A stretch of DNA of 64,000 bases from Liolophura sinensis. Its lineage: Eukaryota; Mollusca; Polyplacophora; Chitonida; Chitonidae. Location of the stretch: positions 16,963,850 through 17,027,849 of the forward strand of contig NC_088304.1 in NCBI RefSeq assembly GCF_032854445.1, given 5' to 3'. Below, in pieces: positions 54,351-64,000 of the stretch. The translations under genes were made by a program, and so were the position numbers. The notes beneath the pieces were generated by a model. That model was not told the DNA's origin. It searched no databases and saw only the letters and a program-made list of their open reading frames with translations. How positions within the stretch are numbered: the stretch's first letter is position 1; the number at the start of each line of letters is the position of its first letter.

Positions 54351-55300
54351 TCTACTTCCTAGCGGCCTGTCACATCTATTACTTCGTGTAAACCTTTGCT
54401 AGTGATAAAATATTTCCAAATAACCAAGGAAGCTAAGAGGAGTGCAGAACAACCTTGCTGGAAAGACGACACAGAAATGATATAACATAACACAATTCTT
54501 TTTTGTTCACAGTGTACATAGAGGACAAATGTCGATAAGATCAGGGCCCAGGCTGCCGCCTAATTTCTACATGTGCGTTCCAACCGTGTCCCATTTTCAG
54601 CTGTCCAGTCTGGACACGGTACTTCAAAACCAGCCCGGCGGCAGTCACCAATGTCCTGGTATACTGACATACCGAACAAACCAACAGAAACTGGGGGGCG
54701 GCCGCAACAGCTGCGGTCGGACCTCACTTAGTAGGGACCACTACCGGGCCGGGTCGGGCCGGAATACCCTATGGCTCCGTTAGAGATCTAACCGATCAGC
54801 GTATACCACGCCCCGCTGTTACTGCCTGACCGCACTTACCGCGGCCCCAATGTCAGTCATCCTGTGCACAACTTTCAAGTACCGGTAGGCCTGCACCACC
54901 TTATCCTGCCAAGTTCACGCTCCCCCCCCCCCCCCCCCCCACCCCCCACCCTTGGCCCCGGACCAAGTACTGGTCGTATACCCAGTTGCTCTCGTCTAGC
55001 ACGCTTGGATATTACCAAGCGTGGTAGAGAACTGCTGCTTTTATAGTCTGGCTACTAAATGTCACATTCCTGTAGAGGGATGACTTACATATCTAAGTCA
55101 CACGCGTAACCTCTGTAACATACAGTCGACAACCAGTCGCTCCCCTCAACATAAATCCACATCACACCAAAACTAGAGGCTGTAGGGTTCGTACAGTGTA
55201 ACCCGAAAACTTGCAAGAGAGTTACAATTATACGGGAGTTAACTCCTGTTTATTCATCAATAGACAGATACAGTCTTGTCATTAGAGACTGTAAGAAGAG
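54351..55300 (-). other. Possible 5' LTR region of the gypsy element
   Basis: This region lies upstream of the primer-binding site on the minus strand and carries TATAAAAG at 55045-55038. It also contains a C20 run near 54922-54941. No second LTR is in the window, so the boundaries cannot be confirmed by comparison. Confidence 0.4.
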
Positions 55301-57045
55301 TAATCTAAGGCGGAAGTATTAATGAAAAACTGTTTTTCTTGGATGCCCAAGTAAATGCCATAAGAATGCATTATATATAGGCGTGTTTCTATGGCGTAAT
55401 GGTCACTTGGACAACAAATTTTTCAAGTAAGGTCATGATGGAGCGTTTTGAACAGCTGTTTACACAGAAACTGCAGTCGGAATACAAAGATGTAGCAAGG
55501 TGTGAAAGGCACAAGTGTTTTTTTTACATAAGGAAAATCGGCATTGAGCCTTGTGTTTGTAACTCAAGCACACAAGTAATACAGTGAAAGCCGTTGCTCT
55601 TTAAATACACACACAATGGAAAACCAATCCGATGCCTTTCAAGACCTTCCCCTAAATGTCCCTAAATGTACAATAAAAACATCTGCTGAGACACGCCGCA
55701 AATAAAACTCCATCGCACAGCGTTGTGGTGTCAAGGACTGATCCGCACCACAACAGACTGTAGGACTAAACTAACTGGTTCGACACCCGTATCTGTCAGC
55801 TGAATGACGGAACATTTAAATGTAAAAACTCTACCAGATGGGCCGCAGATTTGCAAAACTGGACTCCATAAGCTGTCTAAATGCGTTTTATTACAAACTG
55901 AGCAACCCAAAACTTTCAATCCCAGCTTCTCCCATGCAGAGGTAAAGCAAATATGCAGCTGAATGTCCAACCGGAAGCTGGGTCGTTCCAGCCCTTACTG
56001 TTGGACATTGGGGGACCAGACTTGGTACATGCACACTTTGAGGCATGCCTCACCCACTGGTACAAGTTGTTCCGAGTTTTTACGCTAAGGGGCGAATGTG
56101 CAGCTGAATGCGTCGAACCGGGAAGTCAAACCTCTGAGTAGTGATCATGTTTACTACCTGGCAAAAATCGGATGTGTATTCCTGTTAAAGCTGTTAATCA
56201 ACGATTCCGCCAACCTATACACAAACCAGTTCACCAACCAATCTGCCAGTTATTGTCCTGGCACCAAACTGTGCATGTAACAAAATTACTAACCAGTGTG
56301 CCAAACAATACACTAACGATGGCACGAACAACTTGGCCAAAAGTCTACGAGTTGCTCCTCCAGATAATTTCGCACATCAATACGCCAGCCCACCCACCAG
56401 GCAACCGTTTCGACAAACGATAGGATGAGGTATGAACTATTTTGTGCAAAAGCTACCAACGATTCCACAGCCAAATCCACTAACAAGTCCACCTGATATT
56501 TTACCAAATATTTTGACCCCGAAGCCAAGAATCAGTGAGCTAGCAATCTTACGAGTCCATTTCTTTCATATTCTATAAATTATTTTGCCAGACAACCCGC
56601 CACAAATCCTCCAACCAGTTTGTTAAATATTCTGCCAGAAAATGCACCAGCCATTACCCTAATGTATTTTCCGACCATTTCGACCATTCCTCCTCCATCC
56701 AGTCCGCCAATCAATCATTCATCCAGTCCCCATCTCTTTTATATCCCCTCTCCATGTGTCACTGTCCACAGTGGGTGTTGATTTCAAAGATAAATTAAAA
56801 TATCTTCCGTCGTGTTCACATAAAACTGCAAAATTTGTGTGAGAGACACCTTTTCCACGTGGTGACTTTAGCGACTCTGCATGCTCTGATTTGCCAGTTT
56901 TGTGCCATTGGATCCTCACGCTTAAGTCATTGCAAATTTCCACCCACTGAGTCTTAAAGGCATTATGTCATGCCAACACTGACGTGAAACGACTTTAATA
57001 AGTATGGAGGGCCAAATTAGCATTTAATCGAAAATTATTCATATA
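55301..57045. other. No recognisable gene; degenerate CCAAC-rich stretch
   Basis: Between about 56165 and 56730 the plus strand is a degenerate run of ACCA/GCCA blocks (CCAACC, CCAAAT, CCAGTT every 10-20 bp), probably an old tandem repeat. The rest has short frames with no domain I recognise. Confidence 0.4.
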
Positions 57046-57416
57046 AACTGAGGGCCAAAAGAAACTTTACAAAGAGTTCAAATCAATTTATTTTGCCAAG
57101 GTAAAAAACAGCATGACTGAAGTTTAATATATTGAAAAGACCAATGACTTTAGATATTGAAAGTCTTGAGTAAGAACGGACAAAGCAGCTCTCAACATTT
57201 TACAAGTGAACAAACAGAGCAGGGGTAGAAAAATAGCCATTCGATCTTGGTTAACAATGGGCAGAGTATACAAAACGTTGATTATTTTTAAAATCAGTCA
57301 ATATCAAAACCAATCAGTATCGCTTGTGGCTACCCCTGGCTTCTATGCATCCAAAAACTCTCCGACGCATAGAAAGAGTCAGTTGCCTGATGAGATGACG
57401 TGAGATTCGTTGCCAT

Positions 57417-58395
57417 TCATCTTGGAGAGCGAACGCCAGTTCTTGTCGGTTGGTTGCAAGGTGTGGCCGTTGGTTTACTCGACGACCCATGATACCTCAA
57501 AGGTGTTCTATGGGGCACATATCTGAGGAACGTGTAGGCCACGGCAAGACGTTGACGTCGTTGCCGTCCAGGAAGTTCTGCATCACTATGGGGTCTGGCG
57601 TTGTCATGCTGATACAGGACAGTACAATGGTTGTTGTTGAAGGAATGGCCTCCCACCATAATGCTGGCCGCCGTCGTAAAAGTGAAATATTCTTGAGTAC
57701 GGCGTAAAACACCAATCAAATAGATAAATAAATAAATTGAAGGAATGGCAGGGCAACAGGACGTGGAATTTCATCCACGTAACGTTGAGCTGGTAGGTTC
57801 CTGTAGATGATGACCAGTGGTGTCCGTTCCTCTCCACAAATCCCATCCCACACCATCACGCTGCCACCAATAAACGGTACTACCTCCTGGACGCATGGTG
57901 CAGCCGTTCGTTTGCTTCTTCGACGTTAAACTCGCTGTCTGCCATCGGCTCGGAACAGGCAGAAGCGGCTTTCATCCGTGAAAACAACACGTTTCCGATC
58001 ACGTCGCTGACAACGGCGTACAATTCCAGCCCATCGCAATCTCTGGCGACATATGCCCTCTGAATGGTTGATTGGCCCTAATTCCGTGAACCATGAGTCT
58101 CCTGGACACGGTCTTCCCACTGACCCGGTGACCTAAGGCATTGATTAACGATGACGATAATCACTGTCAGGAAGCGCTTCCTCAGGTGAAAGGTGCGCAG
58201 GTACCAGTCTTCTCTGGGCATAGTTATCCTATACCTGCCTGTTCTTGGCCTGTCCGATGTCTGCACTGTCAGTCTGTAACGATGCAACAAATTTGACACA
58301 GTTACACGAGAGGAACCGAAGGTCCTTGCAATGTGGGCACGTGTGACTCCCATGGATACCATACCCAGGGCCCTCGCGCGTTGTCCTGGAATCAT
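57417..58395 (-). pseudogene. Tc1-like transposase pseudogene
   Basis: Pieces in three frames, read from 58395 downward: N-terminal helix-turn-helix (ALGMVSMGVTRAHIARTFGS, SRVTVSNLLHRYR), linker SDRPRTGRYR, second subdomain (TFHLRKRFLT), first catalytic Asp in VVFTDESRF near 57970, second Asp in YQHDNARPHSDAELP near 57585, and a C-terminal DMCPIEHL motif near 57505. The SINE fragment at 57649-57736 splits the region before the second Asp. Several stops and frameshifts make it inactive. Unlike the copy at 46.2 kb, the N-terminal to middle part is present. Confidence 0.88.
57649..57736 (+). repeat. SINE family A 3' fragment inserted in the Tc1 element, with target-site duplication
   Basis: 88 bp comprising CCTCCCACCATAATGCTGGC, the conserved 3' domain and an AAAT-type tail. 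TTGAAGGAATGG at 57637-57648 recurs exactly at 57737-57748. Removing it and one duplicate restores a continuous Tc1 sequence. Confidence 0.96.
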
Positions 58396-58689
58396 TCCAT
58401 GCCTTACCTTGGCGGTTTTTAGTCAGTGTGCGAGTCCAGCACACTGTGTGTAACGTTTTTATACACTTATTGCATGTGCAGTTGCGGCCATCCATGGGTC
58501 ACGTGATTTTTCATCTGGCGTTGTCAGAAAACAAATTCGTGTGGGCGTATATGACGCTTGTCGCACATGGGAATATGCTTCGTACAATGTTTTCCTACAA
58601 TAATTTGGTACTAATTTGCCGAAAAGGCAGGTTAAATTTAACTCACGGAGTCGTAATGTTTCTTTTGGTGATCAGTTTAGATACATAAA

Positions 58690-58797
58690 TTGTCGATTTT
58701 GATAAATATTTATCGATTTCGATAAATGAATTATCGATACCGATAAATGATTTAGCAATGTCGATAAATATATTTCGATATCGCGATATCGATAAAT
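58690..58797. repeat. Palindromic ATCGATAAAT-rich simple repeat
   Basis: Six or more copies of TCGATAAAT or TCGATTT(T/C)GATAAAT lie over about 100 bp, ending in TTTCGATATCGCGATATCGA, which is itself palindromic. It begins 13 bp past the right end of the Tc1 element. Confidence 0.85.
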
Positions 58798-60299
58798 AGT
58801 TATAGTGTTGGTTTCAACGGAAATGAATGCTCCCTCTACGTTGTTACGAAAGAAAGGCAGAGAAAAAATATTTGTGTGTACAATGGTCAGCCCTCGAAGA
58901 AATAGGGCAGCAGAATGAGGGCCGTCTACCCCAGACTGGAGATTTCATGCAGCAGACTGTGCAGTGCTCATGACGTCATGCAGTAGCACGATTGATATAG
59001 GTACTACGGTGTATTTCTTTTAGCCACTCGCATATATTCAGCTGCCTGTAAAATCATTCATGCTCTCGTTTCGTTTCGTTAGTGACACGTAACACCGCAA
59101 GCCTCACTGCTTCGGATGGCTTCATGATTATTTTACCTGGTGGGCAATGGGCGTGGAGAGTAATTTATTTTACAATAGGTGTAAAACAACCAACTCTACT
59201 GTCTTAGCGAATATGTTACATTGTTTTGTACAATAAAATTTCAGCTCTAACACCGTACTTCCGCGAGGTCATATACTACAAGAGATAAAGTAAAATTCAT
59301 TTATGAAGGTTATATTATACTGAAACGAACAACGTCAAACATGGCTGTGACAGAAACAGGGTTTAGCTTGAAATCGATAGCAGTCTAGGTAACTCATGGC
59401 ACGCTCGATCATACTGAACTCCGCCCAATATTCAGCATGCCTGTTGAAGATACAGTAGTGTCCAGAACAATGCAGAGTTACTTCTCTTGCATCTCGATGT
59501 ATTTATGATGGTTGAAAACTTTGCAGATGTCCTTCGTCACAGTGTATCATTTCCAGTGTCCTAAGTGCATCCATGTCTAGGAAGCCCCGAAAGCTGGGGG
59601 CAGCAGAGGGCCGCAGAGACGTTGAAGCCATTTCTGTCGTCTAAAACAAGGAACTACATGGAGATATATAAAGAGCTGAATTCTTATTATTGACGCACAT
59701 ATCGGTGTCCAGTGGCGCAGAAAAATGCAAGTGTTGGGGTGAAATATGGGCGTCAAACATTCACTAGGTAGCAAACATTGGACCTCGAGTAATACATCTT
59801 CGGCAATGTACATTACTGGGGTAGGCCTACCATATTTGTTCACTTAGTGCCAAATAAATTTTTAAAATACATATCGGAAAATGATGCCGTCATGTATATT
59901 TAAAGTCCCCAAGAGTATACTTTTGTGGATAATTCACTCACTTTAACGATATTCAAAATGTGGGCCGTCAGAAGACTGCACAGATGGCGCTGTTTTTGAT
60001 ATAACAGCCTGCGTATAAATACCGTTCAGTAAACGGCTGATTCCATTACAGCTGTAGACCAACTTGTAAAAGTAAGCAGACTGTAATTTGGTTAATTCAT
60101 TGCTCGTTTCGCTCAAACTTAATTATTTCGAAGATAAAATTCAAAGTGTCGATTCTAAACTATTTCTCTCTAAAATCACGTTCAGAAATTCGTCAGAATC
60201 CGTCAATGAACCCATAATGCAGTGACAACGCACTTTCCTCATCTGGGTCCCAAATACCCTACAGCGTACTCGCACGACGCCTGTGTCATCTACTCCCAA
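58798..60299. other. No recognisable gene
   Basis: Spacer before the hAT relic. TATAAATA at about 60015-60022 could be the old hAT promoter core. The minus-strand open frame at 59577-59843 has no domain I recognise. Confidence 0.4.
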
Positions 60300-62195
60300 T
60301 CAACCCGGGTCTTTTGATTTTCCGTTCCGTGAGTTTGGAAAAAATCGTTAAGCGAAAGTTTTCAAAGGAATGGTTTGATAAATACGTCCGGTTGCATTAT
60401 CAGGAAAATACTGATTTGGCTTTCTGTTTTGTATGCCAAAAGGTAACTTTTTCGTCAAGGTTATCTCCAGCAATAAGGCTGAGCCACTTTCATATCTAAA
60501 AGTTCAGCAACTGGAAAGAAGCACAGGCCGTATTTAGAGAACATGAAGCTAGTAAGTGCCATAAAGAAGCCGTTGAACGCCTGATTACATTACCAGCAAC
60601 TACTAGAGATGTTGGCCAATCCCTCAGTCAAGCGTATGCTGAAGAAAAGCAAAAATTGACGCATGATATGTAAAAATATCTGAAAATACACGTCGCTTAT
60701 GTCGACAAGGTTTACCATTCTGTGGAAAGTAGTGCTGCTGCAGATGAAGACGATGGGAACTTCTCGCATCTTCTCATTTCTCGAGGAAGTGACGACCCGT
60801 CTCCTCTACTGCGGTTAAAAAAGACAGCAAAAAAAAATGTATCGCATGACATTCAGAGTGAAATGATTCGTGTTCTATCAAGACAGATCATAAATGAAAT
60901 TCTGAAGTCTATCCATCGCTCCAAATTTTACCATATAATGGTAGATGAGTTAGCTCACTGCTGAAACATCACTGCTGAAACTCTGGTAACAATAATTTTT
61001 GACGTTCTTTGTAGAATGAATGTGTCAATAAGAAAATGCAGAGGGCAATGTCATGATGGCGCGAGCAATATGAGTGAGAGAAAATCTGGCGTGGCTGTCA
61101 GGTTACAGTCAGGTTACAGGAGAAAGCGTTCTTCACACACTGTTATGGCCACTCATTAAATCTTGCGTTCAACGACACCATCAAAGAGGTAAAGGCTACT
61201 AAAGACGCTTTGGAAGTTACCCACGAAATTTGTAAATTGATCAAATATTCACCCAGGCGTGAAGCATTGTTTGATAACCTGAAAACCTTCACTGGGAGGG
61301 CATTTTTGATAACTATGAGGTTTATTTAAGCTGTGGGAAGAGGCCCTACAATGTGTGACAGACACTGATGTAAAGGCTAGGTTTATTGGAGTGCAGTCAC
61401 AAATGAGAAAATTGGATCTTTTCTGGGGAATATCACTATCCCACCTCATTCTTAAGCACTCTGATAATCTTAGTAAAACTTTACAAAGTCCAAATTTGTC
61501 AGCAGCAGTAGGTCAAAAATTGCTTCTTTGACTGTTGAAACCCCTCAGAAAAGTTTGACCTGTTTTACGCGAAGATTCTCCAAACGCAAAATCATTTGAC
61601 ATAGAAGATCCCGTGTTACCGCTCAAATGCAAGACGCCATCAGGATACGAAGTGGGCGAAGGGGCAGGGCATTTTCTTCAGACACAGCGAGTGGTCCGCA
61701 GGCAACAGTACTTTGATGTTCTTGACAGTATCATTAATGCAATTCAAGACAGGTTTGATCAACCGGGGTTCGACAACGTAAAAATCTTCAGGATCTGCTT
61801 CTGAATGCCTGCAATAATAAAGAGCACAGTCAGTAAGTAGAAGCCGTGGCAGCAATTTGATAAAGAGAGACTAAGTACTTAGTTAGATACACTTTCTGTA
61901 AAATTTGCCAAACTGGAAGACTGTCCTGTTGAGTTGAAGTATCTGATTTCCCTCTTTTCTGATATGTCACACCATGACAGGACCTTTTTCTCCGAGGTCA
62001 CAAAAATGCAACAAGCGAAAGGTCTACCTGCTCTCCGTAAGCTAAAATTATACCTGCGTTCAACCAGTCTAGGTTAAATGACCTTATGGTCTTGCATGTC
62101 CATAAGGATTATACAAACAACATTGATAACAACACTGCAGTCAATTAGTTCGTTGAACTCTCAGACTATAGGCACTCAATCTTTGGAAAGTATTG
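60300..62195 (+). pseudogene. hAT transposase relic, TTF zinc finger / DUF4371 (ZMYM1-like) type
   Basis: The order of motifs matches ZMYM1-like hAT transposases. First is a TTF-type finger (FSKEWFDKYVRLHYQEN, then AFCFVCQK; about 60344-60440). Next come EMIRVLSRQIINEILKSI and YHIMVDEL (60861-60955), and the RGQCHDGASNMSERKSGVAV block (61041-61103). Near 61905-62190 are the hATC dimerisation remnants LPALRKLKLYLRST, RLNDLMVLHVHKDYTNNI and FVELSDYRHSIFGKY. Stops occur between blocks (for example after the finger, and after VDELAHC) and several frameshifts are needed, so the gene is dead. I did not identify terminal inverted repeats or an 8-bp target duplication. A domesticated host gene is unlikely given the decay. 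Confidence 0.88.
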
Positions 62196-62870
62196 ATAAC
62201 CTAAATCGATCGGCAAGCAATTATACGAGCCTAATTATTTCAACTAATTGTGTGACACTTGTGCGCCCACTCAATGCAAACCTGTGTCAGAAAAGAGCCA
62301 GTTTCTGACGGGCGAATACCAGGCCTTACAAGTCCGGTTCTCCGACTGTCTTTTTCAATATACTACATTACTATTACATAGCTGGTTTCATGGGCAGCAG
62401 CCTGCACGCCAAGCCTCAAAATATAGTAGGCCTACCACAAAGTCATAGCCATAAATAGGCGGTGGAAGTTATTGACTTGATACGCATTTGGAGTAAAAAA
62501 AAGACACAATTTCTACTTATCTAGGTGCTGGATAATGTGTATTCACTCTTGTTCTGCTTCTGTTTCTTTTTCAATTTTTTTTTTAAATTATTGCCCTGAC
62601 CATAGAGCAACGATAATTGGACACCTGGTGGCAGATTCTTTCGTCATTTGTAAGCGAATGTTAGAAGTTGATAGATGCTTAATCTGCACTCAGTTAATTT
62701 ACATATGCTTTTTGCTGATGAATCATGCTAAGTGTTTAGTTCTCAACTACTGTTTATATGAGTAAATAAAAATAAATCAGTATAAAGGTCAAAGCTCAGA
62801 TCTTAAGGGCGAAACACTAACAAAGAAAAGACAGCCAGAATGCTATATGGGTAAAGGGGCACACTGACTG
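62196..62870. other. Spacer between hAT and BEL/Pao relics
   Basis: Short frames only. A T10 run lies near 62576. Nothing is recognised. Confidence 0.45.
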
Positions 62871-64000
62871 GTGAACTGTTCTACATTTGAAGATTCTTCA
62901 GTTGAAGAACGAGTACAGCAGGTAAAAGATCACAGACCCGAGGCCGTTGTTCAAGGCGCAAGTGCAACAAAAATGGTTGTAACAGACAGCACCACCCATT
63001 GTAACATTGGAACGTCTCCATTAGACACCGGTAGCATTTTTAATTTCGGTTCCGAGTTCAATTTCGGTCAGTCAAATGTGAACGGGAAAATCAGAAAAGG
63101 AAATGTGTTAGTGGAAAGTGGAGCAGGGACTACTATAATTAGGAGAGACTTTGCTAAATCAGGCCTGGAGGTCAAGGGAGAAGGACTTAGTTTAGCAATA
63201 ATAGGAGGTGAACAAGTGGATCAACCGTTCAGCCGTAGGTTGACGTTTTGGATTACTTCATTAAATGGCGGTGACGAATATGCAATACAAGCGCATGAAG
63301 TGGATCAAACAGTTCTCAGTATTCCAGCACTGGATCGACAATGACTGAAGACATGTCCCCACTTGTCCGATTTAGAATATCCCCACAAACCTGGCCCCAT
63401 AGGTTTGAACCACAGAGTGCTTTTTAGACCGTAGCCAAACAAACACCACTTGGATGGTACATAATTGGTTCCAATCAAGAGACGACTTCATAAGCTTGTG
63501 AAGAAATTTTATGATTTTGAGACATTAGGAATCCAAGTCCCAGACTGTAAATGTCCTCGTCTAGGCCTTGTCTAGAAACGATAGAAAGGCACTTAACCTA
63601 CCGAAAGCATCCTGTCACAAAACGGCAGATAGATAGACAATAGGATTACTTTGGGAAAGAAAGACAATTATCCTTTGGCGAATAAAAGACTTGAATCCTA
63701 GGAAAGATCTTTGTCGAAAGATCCACTGAAGGCGAAAATGTACTCAGACACCATATCAGACTATGGATAGTCCTGCCCTGTAACCAAGGAGGAGCATGAC
63801 ATTAAGCTGGTATACTACTTGCCACATCACGGTATGTATCAACCAGAAAAGGCAAGCACACTTGTTAGAGTAGTGTTTGACCCAGCGAGTCGATACCAAG
63901 GAATATCCCTCAACTTATCCCTATATAAGGGACCTTGTCTCAGGAAATCTACTGAAAGTTTTTCTTCGATTCAGAGAGGATACGGTTGCACTCGCAGGAG
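62871..64000 (+). mobile_element. BEL/Pao LTR retrotransposon pol fragment, cut by the window edge
   Basis: A 157-codon open piece (62871-63344) contains a retropepsin-like domain: VLVESGAGTTIIRRDFAKSG, then GLSLAIIGGE. It stops at TGA, and the next codons continue the family's linker (KTCPHLSDLEYP), so the stop is a probable Trp mutation. From about 63800, VYYLPHHGMYQPEKASTLVR and VVFDPASRYQGISLN mark the start of the BEL/Pao reverse transcriptase. A frameshift near 63947 moves the reading to VFLRFREDTVALAG. The region is broken and continues beyond 64000. The aspartate of the protease D-S/T-G motif appears as Glu here. Confidence 0.85.

Larger units (their letters stand above)
57046..58677 (-). 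mobile_element. Second Tc1/mariner element, carrying a SINE fragment
   Basis: Terminal repeats AACTGAGGGCCAAAAGAAAC (57046) and, at the right end as reverse complement, AACTGATCACCAAAAGAAAC (ending 58677) are flanked by TA at 57044-57045 and 58678-58679. About 1.63 kb including an 88-bp SINE piece and its duplicated target. The transposase is on the minus strand and broken. Confidence 0.9.

Noticed and set aside
57604-57846. Open frame spanning FYDGGQHYGG
   Set aside because: It runs through a SINE fragment inserted in the transposase. The frame is a junction artefact.
60300-62195. A domesticated ZMYM1-like host gene
   Set aside because: Stops and frameshifts between all conserved blocks and no intron signals at the breaks make it a decayed hAT element.

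Overview
Eukaryotic nuclear DNA, most likely from a marine mollusc (a gastropod is my best guess). Genes are split by GT-AG introns, there are three tRNA-derived SINE families (one with the ATTT-tailed 3' domain common in molluscan genomes, two sharing a 3' tail, one of these ending in a CACT run), molluscan-style Tc1/mariner, Ty3/gypsy, BEL/Pao and hAT relics, and the octamer TACATGTA recurs very often. There are no operons, no CRISPR array and no prokaryotic features.

Genes, left to right. (1) A two-exon LIAT1-like gene on the minus strand (9430 to 3747). (2) EXO5, an Fe-S exonuclease, with three exons on the plus strand (9768-15227). Its start codon lies 337 bp from that of LIAT1, so the two form a head-to-head pair. 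(3) The first exon of an unrecognised membrane-protein gene on the minus strand (19751-19522). (4) TMEM120 (TACAN), with twelve exons on the plus strand (20133-41837). It is head-to-head with gene 3, 381 bp between start codons. The three complete gene models splice in phase at every junction and give 325, 391 and 353 residues, close to vertebrate EXO5 and TMEM120 lengths.

Introns and flanks are full of repeats. A 25-bp minisatellite of about 50 units sits between two inverted copies of a dispersed repeat inside the LIAT1 intron. TMEM120 introns hold a 36-bp tandem repeat that multiplies a splice acceptor, a perfect 39-bp hairpin, a 31-bp minisatellite that grades out of 52-bp units, and a 64-bp tandem array. 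Many SINEs have clear target-site duplications.

From about 42.3 kb onward I find no convincing host gene. This part is a graveyard of mobile elements: a Tc1-like element with an internally deleted transposase (45919-47195), a 5' part of a Ty3/gypsy element on the minus strand carrying a SINE (about 49.8-54.35 kb), a second Tc1/mariner element carrying a SINE fragment (57046-58677), a decayed hAT element of ZMYM1/DUF4371 type (60.3-62.2 kb), and the start of a BEL/Pao pol region running off the right edge (62.87 kb onward). I found no clearly new functional system. The most interesting signals are repeat-birth events, the duplicated splice acceptor and the unidentified membrane gene.
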